Below, piece by piece: positions 1 through 8,667 of a DNA stretch of 45,386 nt. This DNA comes from a virus. The DNA lies in IMG/VR virus record IMGVR_UViG_3300042343_000500, positions 1-45,386 of that record; one strand, written 5' to 3'. Numbering within the stretch: position 1 is the stretch's first letter; every line of letters starts with the position of its first letter. A program made the position numbers and the translations under genes. The notes under the pieces are model-generated. The model was not told the DNA's origin. It saw only the letters and a program-made list of their open reading frames with translations, and did no database searches.

Positions 1-127
1 TAATTACTTGTCCAAAGTTGGAACATATCAATTAATTGCTTACGAAATAGATTATTGGAAAGCAAACATATGGAGGGTTTCCAAGCAGTCTGTGTTAATT
101 AAATAGTATGGACATTAACGCCACATC
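1..127. repeat. 127-bp exact terminal repeat, left copy
   Basis: The first 127 bases are identical to the last 127 (45260-45386). The repeat holds the 3' end of the 404-aa structural gene (stop at 104-106) and the first codons of the fibre gene at 108. It cuts through coding sequence, and 127 is a common maximum assembly k-mer. It therefore most likely marks a circular or circularly permuted assembly, not a biological terminal repeat. Confidence 0.95.
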
Positions 128-1733
128 GGCCAAATTTGACGGATTTGGCCCAATTACTTCATCACAAACCACATTTGCTCAAGGTATTGGAAGGGGGGGG
201 TCTTTTACTCCAATCTGGACTGATGGGATTTCTTTACGTCCAAGACAAATATATCAACCCGCCCAAGAGCAGGTTACAACTCATCCGTTTAACCTGAGTG
301 TTGTTAATACCGTTGATGATAATGTTGCTGTAAGCAAAATAAGAATTCAATACGGAGAGATAGATGGGATCGCACCAGATGGCCTTACTCTTGATGAGGA
401 TTATTTTTTGGAGCCGGGAAATTCATTTATTTACCTGATAGTAACTTTTGACGGGGATGGTAGAATTGACAGCAGGACTATTGGGTTTGATGACCCAGTT
501 CCAGATGACACAGATAGTGAAAAATACATCATTATTGGACAAGTTGAATATGCGGCTGGAGTATATAAGATTATAAATCAAAATATAACGCAGGATATTT
601 ATCCAGAAAAGGCATTGGTTGTAGATAGGAGTAACGATGAATTTGTCTATTCTCTGTTTGCTGATCCAAGGAAAATCAATGCGATTTATGAATTGGAAAA
701 CTTTAATGTTAATCTTGATGGAGACAATTTGACTACAAGGCTTTATTTGAAAAGCCAAGACAATGCAGAGTATTTAGAGCTTAAAAAAGACAGCGGAGCG
801 GGGGAGTGTTCTGTTTATGGATACGCTAACAATGAAGCTCAAAATTTTGCAATATCGGCAAATGATACTGATAGCGTTTCCAAGTTGGTATTATACGATA
901 CTGGAAGCGCAAACTACCTAGAGTCCAAGGTTGATACAGGTGCTAAAAAAACATCAGTTTATGGATATGCCGATAATGAAATTTGTAATTTTGAATTAAT
1001 CGCAGACAACACGGCTCAAAAAAGCAATGTTTCTGTTTTTGGGCAAAATAGTAATGTATATGCCTCAATGGCAACGGAAGTTGAAAAAGCGTCTGTCTAT
1101 GGATATTCTGGCAACGAGGCTCAAAACTTTGTTTTATCTTCTGACAACACGGAAGATAAATCGTCATTGGCGTTATTTGATACTGGTAGCCAAAACTATA
1201 TTGAGATCAAGGAAGAAAATGATGTAGCAAGCGTTTATGGCTACATGAACAACCAAGACCACAACTTCTTGTTGAAGGCTCAAGCTGGTCAATCCTTTTT
1301 GCAATTATTCAATCAAGCAAACGATGCGTATGTAGAGTTAAAGCAAGCAAATTCAGAAACATCGTTATATGGATATATTGGAAGTGGAGACGAGTATTTT
1401 ATATTACAGGCAAAGGCTGGAGATACTAAATTGTATTTAGAGGCTGGCGATGATAATGCCACGATGAAGACAACTGGCATTGCGTTTACTGATGCAGGAA
1501 ACACAAGAAACTCAGCCCTTTCTGAAACTGGTCTTCTTATTGCTAAACCTAATGGACAAACGACCATTACCGAAAGCTCAATCACGATAGAAGAGCCGAA
1601 TTCGGGGCCAAATGTGTATATCAATATTCCTACTGCAGGTGGATCTACAGTGAGCGCGTCTTGGAAAGAGATTGACGTTTGCGTTGACGGAGTTGAAATG
1701 AAAATGCAAGTCCTTGCCACAGATCCTTACTGA
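108..1733 (+). CDS. Repeat-rich tail fibre / appendage protein
   Basis: A 541-aa protein without a recognisable enzyme domain. Residues ~210-445 carry five imperfect repeats of about 43-49 residues, each with an S(V/L)YGY core followed by an N-rich turn, an F-x-L strand and a Y-x-E-x-K strand (for example SVYGYANNEAQNF and SVYGYSGNEAQNF). Such an alternating beta pattern is typical of fibrous, trimeric phage fibres or spikes. The N-terminal 200 residues have no repeats and could be the virion-attachment part. It starts one base after the stop of the 404-aa structural gene, so the two are probably co-transcribed. The fibre role is inferred from repeats and context; no receptor-binding tip is recognised. 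Confidence 0.75.
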   Translation: MDINATSAKFDGFGPITSSQTTFAQGIGRGGSFTPIWTDGISLRPRQIYQPAQEQVTTHPFNLSVVNTVDDNVAVSKIRIQYGEIDGIAPDGLTLDEDYFLEPGNSFIYLIVTFDGDGRIDSRTIGFDDPVPDDTDSEKYIIIGQVEYAAGVYKIINQNITQDIYPEKALVVDRSNDEFVYSLFADPRKINAIYELENFNVNLDGDNLTTRLYLKSQDNAEYLELKKDSGAGECSVYGYANNEAQNFAISANDTDSVSKLVLYDTGSANYLESKVDTGAKKTSVYGYADNEICNFELIADNTAQKSNVSVFGQNSNVYASMATEVEKASVYGYSGNEAQNFVLSSDNTEDKSSLALFDTGSQNYIEIKEENDVASVYGYMNNQDHNFLLKAQAGQSFLQLFNQANDAYVELKQANSETSLYGYIGSGDEYFILQAKAGDTKLYLEAGDDNATMKTTGIAFTDAGNTRNSALSETGLLIAKPNGQTTITESSITIEEPNSGPNVYINIPTAGGSTVSASWKEIDVCVDGVEMKMQVLATDPY

Positions 1734-1740
1734 TCTATCC

Positions 1741-2178
1741 ATGGCAATTTATATCAAATCAACTTGTGACGACTGCACTAATTCCGTCTGTCCTCAATGT
1801 TTTGCTGTCTATAAGGTCGGAGGGCTTTCAAGAAACACTGCAGGTCAGTTGACATGCGTAGGCTGTACTCCTGTGTTTATAGGATACCTCACTGCACCCA
1901 CTGGCATAGGGTCTTCACTTACTGTGACTTGCGGGCCGACAAATCCGCCAAATACTAATAGTATTGAAGTGGCTGGAGTAAATTCAAGCGGAGTTGTCGT
2001 GGCCTATAAAAACGCATTTTCACCCAATGGCACACAGCCGCCGTCAGGTATAAATAGCATTGATATAAGCTACGACGATTGCGTTAATGGGGTTTTCATC
2101 AATGTGTTCGTGCCACCTGCTATGCCTTGCCCCTACTACAGTTTCACCTATCCTAGTTTTACCTGCCCACCGGCATGA
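1741..2178 (+). CDS. Cys-rich hypothetical protein of the tail region
   Basis: A 145-aa protein starting at the ATG at 1741. An upstream in-frame TTG at 1714 would overlap the fibre gene and is less likely. The N-terminus has closely spaced cysteines (CDDC, CPQC, then TCVGC), which suggests a small metal-binding or disulphide-bonded knuckle. The middle is Thr/Ser/Gly/Pro-rich with a beta character, and the last 35 residues hold further cysteines (CVNG, PCPYY, FTCPPA). The family is not recognised. The position directly after the fibre and the ATGA overlap with the next gene suggest a virion or fibre-associated role. Confidence 0.6.
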   Translation: MAIYIKSTCDDCTNSVCPQCFAVYKVGGLSRNTAGQLTCVGCTPVFIGYLTAPTGIGSSLTVTCGPTNPPNTNSIEVAGVNSSGVVVAYKNAFSPNGTQPPSGINSIDISYDDCVNGVFINVFVPPAMPCPYYSFTYPSFTCPPA

Positions 2179-2585
2179 CGCATTGCCAACACGCATCTCA
2201 GTTAGTTGAAAGAGGCCAGATTTTTTGTTCTCTGGGTCTTTACGATGGACAACCATTGGCGAGGGATTGCAGTCGTTGTCTCTTTGAAAGACACGCCAAG
2301 ACAGAGGCCGTTCCTCCTACAGAGCACTCCCTACTCCACAAGGCTTCTTCTTTAGCCAATAGTATTGGTGGTTGGGCCAAGGCTGGGTTTCAAGTGGTTG
2401 ACGCATCACAACTCCAGAGCCGCCTAGACATTTGCAAGGGTTGCGAGTTTTGGGATCAGCCTGGATATGCTGGAACAGGCAAGTGCAAGAAATGCGGATG
2501 CTCCACTCAGGCCAAGCTCCGAATGGCTACTTCAAAATGCCCTATTGACAAGTGGGGGCCGATTGAGGTAGTTAAGACGGATTGA
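2175..2585 (+). CDS. Zinc-ribbon-like phage protein
   Basis: A 136-aa protein overlapping the previous stop by ATGA. It has two cysteine clusters. An N-terminal one includes C-S-R-C. The C-terminal one runs CKGCEFWD...GKCKKCGCSTQAKLRM..SKCPIDKW, a treble-cysteine pattern common in small phage zinc-ribbon proteins. The 15677-16339 protein has a comparable C-terminal cluster. The function is unknown; a structural or protein-binding zinc module is likely. Confidence 0.6.
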   Translation: MTHCQHASQLVERGQIFCSLGLYDGQPLARDCSRCLFERHAKTEAVPPTEHSLLHKASSLANSIGGWAKAGFQVVDASQLQSRLDICKGCEFWDQPGYAGTGKCKKCGCSTQAKLRMATSKCPIDKWGPIEVVKTD

Positions 2586-2586
2586 A

Positions 2587-3549
2587 ATGATTGTATTTAT
2601 ATCTTATCACCACGACGATAAGCCCCTAATGCTTCGGTGGGCTAATCACATTAAGAAGCTCGGAGGGGCTTCCAAGCATCATATTATCGTGATGCCAGCG
2701 CACGGAGTATCTACCGAAGGCGTGATGGAGCCTTTGCGCGAAGCGTTTGGAAAGGCTGAAGAGTTGCCATGCTTCCACACAGAACAGGGGTGGCCCGTGA
2801 GTTGCAATCGCGCATTTGAGCAAGCCGCATGGCATTCCTATCAAGTTACCAAGCAATCATTCCTTTGGATGGAGCCAGATGCTATTCCTCTTAAGGCATC
2901 TTGGCTGGACGATATTGAATCTGAATACAAGCAGTGTGGGAAGCCATTCATGGGCGACTTTGTTAAGATTGCTGGCGTGTTGCCGAATGGGATTGACCAC
3001 ATGAGCGGGGTTGCTGTGTATCATTGGGATATGCCTCGCATTCTTCCGAGCGTGTTTAATAACGATCATGCCGCATGGGACATTGTTTCTGGAAGGGCAG
3101 TATCCACGCAGATGCACAGAACAAGCCTAATACACCACGATTGGGTTCCATCAAAGCAATGGAGGCGCGATGTTGTAACCAAAGAATGCGTTAATCCACT
3201 TGCAGTAATTTACCATCCAGATAAACTGGGCGTGTTATTTAATGACTCATTAGCTGGAGTCGAGACTAGAGCGAAGGGAGAACCTTTGACGGGAGCGTGT
3301 GGTGACGTATCCTCATTTGAACAATCGGCTCCAGCCCCCTCCACATTATCGGCACTTAATGAGATAAGGGATTTTCTATCAGCGCAAACCCCAAATGAGG
3401 AAGCTGATTCTTTAATAGATGCCATTATTCTTCATGCAAAAAACCACCCTAAACTCAAAAAGAAAATCATCGCTCGCCTTGCCGAAGAAGGACTTGTTGC
3501 CAAAACCAAAAAAGCCAAGCCAGTCAAGCGTCCTAGAAAACAAGTTTAG
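2587..3549 (+). CDS. Glycosyltransferase-like protein (GT-A type)
   Basis: A 320-aa protein. Its first ~210 residues look like a nucleotide-sugar transferase of the GT-A kind: a beta start (MIVFISYHHDD), then SFLWMEPDAIPL at residues 91-102, where E-P-D (96-98) stands in the place of the metal-binding DxD. A later HHDWV could supply another ligand. Residues ~240-320 form a charged, Lys/Pro-rich tail that overlaps the next gene for 131 bp. A second, unrelated glycosyltransferase-like gene lies at 35274-35966. Possible targets are phage structural proteins, modified DNA or host surface glycan; the sequence does not say which. Confidence 0.55.
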   Translation: MIVFISYHHDDKPLMLRWANHIKKLGGASKHHIIVMPAHGVSTEGVMEPLREAFGKAEELPCFHTEQGWPVSCNRAFEQAAWHSYQVTKQSFLWMEPDAIPLKASWLDDIESEYKQCGKPFMGDFVKIAGVLPNGIDHMSGVAVYHWDMPRILPSVFNNDHAAWDIVSGRAVSTQMHRTSLIHHDWVPSKQWRRDVVTKECVNPLAVIYHPDKLGVLFNDSLAGVETRAKGEPLTGACGDVSSFEQSAPAPSTLSALNEIRDFLSAQTPNEEADSLIDAIILHAKNHPKLKKKIIARLAEEGLVAKTKKAKPVKRPRKQV

Positions 3550-3844
3550 ACTGCTTTGGTCAACGATCAGCAAGACAGAGCTTGTCGAGGAGCATAGGTT
3601 CCATGACACAAGAAAGTGGAGGCTGGACTTTGCCCATATAGAAGCAAAGGTTGGAATTGAGATACAAGGCGGAATCTGGAATGGGGGTCGTCATGGAAGG
3701 GGATATGGAATCGCTCAAGATAACGAGAAGTCTAACGAGGCTATTTTTTGTGGTTGGGTAATTATCAAGTTGGCGGGGAATCAGATTACTACGGAGACGC
3801 TTGAGAAAATCGTCACATTAATTAAAACCAGAAGCATTTTTTAG
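3419..3844 (+). CDS. PD-(D/E)XK endonuclease-like protein (Vsr/DUF559 type)
   Basis: An ORF of 141 aa. Residues ~42-120 match the small PD-(D/E)XK fold of Vsr and DUF559 proteins: a helix with E57/E58, then W-R-L-D-F (D70), a strand GIEIQGG with E81-x-Q83, and GWVIIKLAG near the end. The catalytic set D70, E81 and Q83 (Q or K is normal in this group) is present. The first 40 residues are Lys/Pro/Ser-rich and lie in the +1 frame over the glycosyltransferase tail. Real translation may begin later, at a TTG or at ATG 3434. It sits just before the coat gene. Nicking or free-standing homing activity is possible. Confidence 0.55.
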   Translation: MPLFFMQKTTLNSKRKSSLALPKKDLLPKPKKPSQSSVLENKFRLLWSTISKTELVEEHRFHDTRKWRLDFAHIEAKVGIEIQGGIWNGGRHGRGYGIAQDNEKSNEAIFCGWVIIKLAGNQITTETLEKIVTLIKTRSIF

Positions 3845-3983
3845 TTGACGCAATTTAATTAATCGTTTAGTGGTCGCTTATAACGTAAGTGGGGTCGTTG
3901 CCACAAAGCGTAGAAGATTTCGCTACTTCAAAACAAGCGTGGAGTAAAATCCACAAAACCAACCCAATTAACTATTTTAACTT

Positions 3984-5171
3984 ATGCCTATCACCTGCAG
4001 TACGGTTGACAGCCTTTTCCAGCGCGAAACTGGCCGTTTCTCCGTCGATATTCAGCAACGCTATCAGGTCGAGTCCCCTTGGGGTCGCCTCGTCCGTGTT
4101 GGCAAATTCCCCCTCGGAATGGGTACTTCCCTTAACGAGATCACCGTCGAGCGTGTCCTTTCTGGCTCTATTGAGAACGATTGGTCGAACGTCTCTACTT
4201 CCAACGGCACTTCGTCCAATGGTTGTATTCCTGCTACGAATGATCTGGCCTTTGGTCAGACTGTTCAGAACTGGAATCTCCAGACTAAGGCCTATCAGAC
4301 TCCTTGCATCTGCTTGGACGATCTGAAGACCAGCTTCCAAGTTGAGTCGCAGGTTGCCAAGACAGTCGAACAGCTTACCCAGCTTACCAAGACGGTTCTC
4401 GACAACCGCCGCCGTAGCGAGTATCTGCGACTCGTTCCCAAGATCCAGTCTGGATTCACCACCGAATACACCAACCTTAACGGTGTTGGTGGCGTTCCCG
4501 TGCCTACCCTCCAGCTTTCGCAAGATCAGCTTGACGTTATCCGCGTTCAGCTTATCCGCGATGGTGCAGGTCACAACCCCCTTGGTCGCGAGAATGGTGC
4601 GGCAGTCCTTGGACTCATCACCAGCCCTGAGACCAGCCGTGCGCTCCTCCGCAACAATGCGGATCTGCGGCAGGACATCCGTTTCGGTACTCCTAGCGAG
4701 CTTGTTCAGCCCCTCGGCGTTGATCGTAGCTACGGCGGGTACTACCACATGGTTGATTTCGAGGTTCCTCGTTTCACCTACTCCACCTCTGGAGGCGGAA
4801 CTTACACGCAGGTTTATCCCTTCGTGCAACAGTCCACGACCAGCGGATTCAAGTGGGTTTCCAACCCCGCCTACAACACTGCGCCCCTTGAGGCCGCATA
4901 CATCTTCCACCCGGACGTGTATGAGGAAGCAGTTCAGCAGGTCGGGCCGAACATCCCCGGTGCGGCGTTTGACGACTATCCGTACTACTACAGCGGTCAG
5001 TTCTTCTGGCTGAACATCCGTAATGCCACGGACAACCCGCTTGGCAAGATCGGTCGTTGGTTGGCGATCTTCCAGAGTGGAAGCCGCCCCCTCCAGCCTT
5101 GGCTGGGTCGCGTGGTGATCCACAAGCGTTGCGCCAACGATCTCAGTTTTTCAACCTGCACAAACAGCTAA
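3984..5171 (+). CDS. Major capsid (coat) protein
   Basis: A 395-aa protein taken as the coat protein. Codon choice is strikingly different from its neighbours, dominated by C-ending and other preferred codons, as in the most highly expressed phage gene. It is followed by a strong intrinsic terminator at 5203-5246 and preceded by ~140 bp without genes. The sequence is mixed alpha/beta with a charged helix around residues 115-150 and aromatic-rich C-terminal strands, compatible with an HK97-like shell protein, but no diagnostic motif is visible. No Shine-Dalgarno is seen before ATG 3984, only an A/T-rich leader. It lies ~12 kb from portal and terminase, so the call rests on codon bias, size and terminator. 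Confidence 0.7.
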   Translation: MPITCSTVDSLFQRETGRFSVDIQQRYQVESPWGRLVRVGKFPLGMGTSLNEITVERVLSGSIENDWSNVSTSNGTSSNGCIPATNDLAFGQTVQNWNLQTKAYQTPCICLDDLKTSFQVESQVAKTVEQLTQLTKTVLDNRRRSEYLRLVPKIQSGFTTEYTNLNGVGGVPVPTLQLSQDQLDVIRVQLIRDGAGHNPLGRENGAAVLGLITSPETSRALLRNNADLRQDIRFGTPSELVQPLGVDRSYGGYYHMVDFEVPRFTYSTSGGGTYTQVYPFVQQSTTSGFKWVSNPAYNTAPLEAAYIFHPDVYEEAVQQVGPNIPGAAFDDYPYYYSGQFFWLNIRNATDNPLGKIGRWLAIFQSGSRPLQPWLGRVVIHKRCANDLSFSTCTNS

Positions 5172-5202
5172 TTGCTGATTTAACAGAGTAGAATCTGACA
5201 TA

Positions 5203-5246
5203 AAATCCCCCCAATCGGAGAAATCTGGTTGGGGGGATTTCTTTTT
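5203..5246 (+). terminator. Rho-independent terminator after the coat gene
   Basis: The 12-bp perfect stem AAATCCCCCCAA (5203-5214) pairs with TTGGGGGGATTT (5229-5240) around a 14-nt loop, followed by CTTTTT. It lies 31 bases after the coat stop and should end the coat transcript. Confidence 0.92.
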
Positions 5247-5284
5247 ATCTTGGCGCGCAAGTCATTTGTGCATATTTTTATTGA

Positions 5285-5893
5285 ATGAATACACCACTAA
5301 CCGAAGACCAGATTAAGCAAATTCACGAACTAAAAGAAAAGAGATTCAAAAACTCAACAATTGCCGTAATGGTAGGATGCAATAGAAACACAGTTTTGTA
5401 TCACACCAGCGAAAAGTACCGCCACTCATGCAGGTCTGCTGGAGGGAGACAGCATGGAAAAAGATTAAGTAATGAGCAAATATCAAAAATTATGGAGATG
5501 CATAAATGTGGAAAATCTGGATTAAAAATTGCTAGGTTGCTTGGAATAAATGTTGTTACAGTGTATAGATATACATCTCCAGAAAGGAGGCAAAAAGATA
5601 TTAATAGGCAAAAATCCTATCCAGCGAAAGAAAGGCCACAATCTATAATCAAGAAAGAAAGAGGCGGGAAGTGTGAATTATGTGGTTTTGATAAACACTA
5701 TAACTGCCTTGATTTCCACCACAAAGATCCATCTACAAAGTCTTTTGAAATTGCTAGAAAAAGCGGATATTCAGTTGATGTTCTTCGCAAAGAGACAGAC
5801 AAGTGTGCCTTGGTTTGTAAAAACTGCCACTATTTAATCCACGCTGGAGTTATTCAAATCCCATTGACACAATCTTACCAATCAACTAATTAA
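5285..5893 (+). CDS. HNH endonuclease with two helix-turn-helix motifs
   Basis: A 202-aa free-standing homing-type endonuclease. Two helix-turn-helix motifs (residues ~24-40 and ~77-95, each ending in NTVLY/VTVYRY) should give DNA specificity. The C-terminal HNH domain has CxxC at 130-133, the catalytic FHH at 144-146, and a second pair C178-K-N-C181 for structural zinc. The gene is much more A-rich than the coat gene before it and sits between the coat terminator and the appendage genes, as expected for a mobile insertion. Its cleavage site is unknown; the neighbouring coat or appendage region is the usual kind of target. Confidence 0.85.
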   Translation: MNTPLTEDQIKQIHELKEKRFKNSTIAVMVGCNRNTVLYHTSEKYRHSCRSAGGRQHGKRLSNEQISKIMEMHKCGKSGLKIARLLGINVVTVYRYTSPERRQKDINRQKSYPAKERPQSIIKKERGGKCELCGFDKHYNCLDFHHKDPSTKSFEIARKSGYSVDVLRKETDKCALVCKNCHYLIHAGVIQIPLTQSYQSTN

Positions 5894-5900
5894 CTTATTT

Positions 5901-6179
5901 ATGACTTCATTTACTATCCCCAAAAACTACTCTGCACCAGAAGGCGTTAAAGAAAACTCGGAGTTTTCCGACATCGCCACATTCAAGATTAAGGGTGGCA
6001 AGATCCATATCGTAACGATTGGAGAGGACGCTACTCCTGTTTCCAGCAAGGAAGACAAGCCCAAGGGCGGCAAGGCGGCTATTAAGGAACAGCTTTCTGA
6101 GATGGAGGGCGAGGAAGAAGCTGAAGGCATGGAAGAAGAGTCCTACGAAGAGGAAGGTTCAGAAGAGGAGATGGATTAA
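5901..6179 (+). CDS. Small protein with a Glu-rich tail
   Basis: A 92-aa protein of unknown family. Residues 1-45 look like a small beta domain (FKIKGGKIHIVTIGEDATPV). The last 35 residues are almost all Glu with a few Gly and Met. Acidic tails like this occur in phage structural chaperones, decoration proteins and DNA mimics. The position ahead of the appendage genes, three bases before ATG 6183, suggests co-translation with them. Confidence 0.6.
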   Translation: MTSFTIPKNYSAPEGVKENSEFSDIATFKIKGGKIHIVTIGEDATPVSSKEDKPKGGKAAIKEQLSEMEGEEEAEGMEEESYEEEGSEEEMD

Positions 6180-6182
6180 GCC

Positions 6183-7478
6183 ATGAGCAGGGTACTCAAC
6201 CCTGTTTATTCGTCCACATCGGACGGGTCGGATATTACGCTTTGCCGTATTCTTGAGGCATTGGGGGCTATTGAGAACTCAACGGCACTTGGCAATGGTG
6301 GGTTTAATTTCTCTAGTAAGAACAGACTAAAGGTTAGCCCATATCAAGCTGTATTCTTTAACACCTTCCAGTACGGGAAGGAGACTGATGTGTGGGATGA
6401 GTCAACGGCAAATGGAGGAACCGCAACTCACGACCCTAACTTGAGTGGAGTTGACTTAAGCGTTACCAACACCCTTGGTTCTGAGGTTGTGAGGCAGACA
6501 GTCCATACGATGCGGTATATCCCCGGTCGCGCCTCAACGCTTACCTTCTCCGTTAAACTTAATCCCCCCACCGCTGGAATTCGTCGTAGGCTTGGCCTTA
6601 ACAACGGGGCAGACGGGTTTTATTTTGAGGATGATGGATCTGGAGATTATTTCTGTTGCATTGCTAATACTGGTGGGACTCCCGCCCTTCAGAGGGTAGG
6701 GAGGGCGCAATGGAATGGGGACAAGTTGGACGGGAACGGCCCTAGCGGAATTGTTGCAGACCCTACGAAGCAACAGATGGTTAGCTTTGAATACGAGTGG
6801 TACGGGGCTGGGCAGGTTAAGTTCGGATGGGTGATTGATGGACAGACTCACGTTATCCACACATTCAATACCGCCAACACGCTTGTTAATCCTTGGTGCA
6901 AAACCCCGTTCCTGCCGATTAGGATTGAAATTAAGAATACCACGGGTGGACAGGCAAACGGAACATACAAGCTTGAACAAGGTTCAAATAGTCTTATTTC
7001 TGAAGGAGAACCAGAGAAGCTGGGAACAGCGCAAAACATTCAGACTGCAATTACTGGAATTAGCACAGGTTCGTCTAATACTTACGCTCATCTTCTTTCC
7101 ATTAGGCTCAAGTCATCTCAATTACAGGGCATTGTGTTGCCGTCTTATTTCCAAGTTGCCACAACGGACAACACGAGCATCTTCTATAAGATAATCAGAA
7201 ACGCTACTATTACTGGTGGAACATGGAATAATATGCCAGATACCAACAGCTTTACTCAATACAACATCACGGCTACTGGCTTTTCTGGAGGCATTAACCT
7301 TGATTCTGGATTTGTAATGTCTGGTAGCGGAGGAAGCATTAGAATTGATAGGGACACTCAATATCAGATTGGTCGCAGTGCTATGGGAACTATCAGCGAC
7401 ACTTTGACAATCGTTGGAGCGTGTTCGACCAATAACAAATCGGCAGTTGCGGCTATGACTTGGATTGAGCAACGATAA
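6183..7478 (+). CDS. Virion appendage protein with shared MSRxFNP module (copy 1)
   Basis: A 431-aa protein. Residues 1-25 (MSRVLNPVYSSTSDGSDITL then CRILE) are nearly the same as the N-termini of the genes at 7522 and 9089. The rest is beta-rich and looks like a lectin- or jelly-roll-like domain with phrases such as TLTFSVKLNPP, VSFEYEWYGAGQVKFGWVIDGQ and LPIRIEIKN, followed by a C-terminal beta domain. The model is a common N-terminal docking peptide carrying different C-terminal heads. No catalytic residues are recognised. Polysaccharide or receptor binding is plausible from the fold pattern only. Confidence 0.65.
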   Translation: MSRVLNPVYSSTSDGSDITLCRILEALGAIENSTALGNGGFNFSSKNRLKVSPYQAVFFNTFQYGKETDVWDESTANGGTATHDPNLSGVDLSVTNTLGSEVVRQTVHTMRYIPGRASTLTFSVKLNPPTAGIRRRLGLNNGADGFYFEDDGSGDYFCCIANTGGTPALQRVGRAQWNGDKLDGNGPSGIVADPTKQQMVSFEYEWYGAGQVKFGWVIDGQTHVIHTFNTANTLVNPWCKTPFLPIRIEIKNTTGGQANGTYKLEQGSNSLISEGEPEKLGTAQNIQTAITGISTGSSNTYAHLLSIRLKSSQLQGIVLPSYFQVATTDNTSIFYKIIRNATITGGTWNNMPDTNSFTQYNITATGFSGGINLDSGFVMSGSGGSIRIDRDTQYQIGRSAMGTISDTLTIVGACSTNNKSAVAAMTWIEQR

Positions 7479-7521
7479 TCTACTTGTATTGATATTAATA
7501 AAGCATTAAATAAATAAAACT

Positions 7522-8667
7522 ATGAGCCGCATATTCAACCCTGTTTATTCGTCCACATCGGACGGATCAGACATCACTCTTTGTCGCATTCTTGAAGCGG
7601 CTGGTTCAATTAAAGATGCCATTGCAGGAGGTGGAGGAGGTGGAGCAACGTCGGCAAATCCTGCCGTTGGGCCAGATGGCGTTACTCGCGTTCCTCTTAA
7701 TGTTAATTCTGATGGAGAGCTAAAGGTTAATGTTGAAGCAAGCGTTGACGCTGATCTTGCACAGATTGAGAACAAGCTAGACACGCTTATTGGGATTGCA
7801 ACTCCTCAAGCGGCTGATGTCGCTAGTATCGACACTGAGGCTCAAGCTATCGACGCCAAGCTCCCAGCCCTGTCCAGCGGCAGGATTCCCGTGGAGGCAA
7901 ACAACGCCGCTAGTCAGGTCTATAACTACACGGCAACTGGTGCGGTTGCTGGATCTCCAGTTATCATTCCTTCTATTGATTGCAGTCAATTTCGAGAAGT
8001 TTCCGTCCAGATAGTTTCTGCTGGAACTGGGTTTTCTTTACAGGGACAAATTTCCAACGATGGAACCACTTGGGTTGTTTGCCCTGCTTTTGTAAACAAC
8101 GGAAACGTCAGCGTAGCGCAATACAGCACTGCTCAAATATACAATTATACACTTTCATCCGCTAGGTTCTTCCGTGTAATACAAAACACTGCACAGACAG
8201 CAGGCACAACAACCCTCGTTGCCTACGCCTCGCAACAGGCTACGCCTAAATTGTATCAGTCGGTGTCGGGGACGGTTTCGGTTGCTTCTGGTTCTGTAAT
8301 AACGCCCATTGCCAACGTGGGATTAGGGATGGCGTTATACCATTCGCTAGTTTCAGCCGCATCGACTAATGCGACCAGCGTTAAAGCATCTCAAGGGGCA
8401 ATAGGCACTCTGATCCTAACCAACTCTTCAGCAACTTGGGCCTATTTTAAGCTAGTCAATAAAGCATCAGCCCCAACTGTCGGAACTGATACGGCAATTA
8501 TCAATATCGGGGTTGCCCCTAACACCACGCTGGATTGCTCTACCTCGTTTGCTGGTCTCCGAATGACTACCGGCATTGCCTACTACGTCTCGGCAGGAAC
8601 CTCGCTCACCGACAACACAGCACTCCCTGCCGCTGGCACCTTCCTCGTGAACATGACCTATGTTTAA
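7522..8667 (+). CDS. Virion appendage protein with shared MSRxFNP module (copy 2)
   Basis: A 381-aa protein beginning with the shared module, followed by a Gly-rich hinge (residues ~32-40), a beta strand segment with VPLNVNSDGELKVNVEAS, a short coiled coil (~75-90) and two beta domains. The second domain ends with ...GTFLVNMTYV. Phrases such as QISNDGTTWVVCPAF are typical of phage tail-associated beta-sandwich domains. The DNA of the module is identical to copy 1 over 31 bases (6196-6226 and 7535-7565), showing recent duplication or gene conversion. The stop overlaps the next start by 8 bases. Confidence 0.65.
   Translation: MSRIFNPVYSSTSDGSDITLCRILEAAGSIKDAIAGGGGGGATSANPAVGPDGVTRVPLNVNSDGELKVNVEASVDADLAQIENKLDTLIGIATPQAADVASIDTEAQAIDAKLPALSSGRIPVEANNAASQVYNYTATGAVAGSPVIIPSIDCSQFREVSVQIVSAGTGFSLQGQISNDGTTWVVCPAFVNNGNVSVAQYSTAQIYNYTLSSARFFRVIQNTAQTAGTTTLVAYASQQATPKLYQSVSGTVSVASGSVITPIANVGLGMALYHSLVSAASTNATSVKASQGAIGTLILTNSSATWAYFKLVNKASAPTVGTDTAIINIGVAPNTTLDCSTSFAGLRMTTGIAYYVSAGTSLTDNTALPAAGTFLVNMTYV

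Noticed and set aside
3844-3983. Promoter for the coat gene
   Set aside because: TTGACG at 3844 has no -10 at a suitable spacing; a phage- or host-specific promoter may exist but cannot be supported.
3889-5013. Two other long plus-strand ORFs over the coat gene (3889-4326 and 4342-5013)
   Set aside because: Frame shadows of the codon-biased coat gene, Ser/Arg/Pro-rich with no domain-like features.
3972-5123. 383-aa ORF antisense to the coat gene
   Set aside because: It mirrors the C-ending codon bias of the coat gene, has no ribosome site and reads as a low-complexity Val/Leu/Asn/Arg product.
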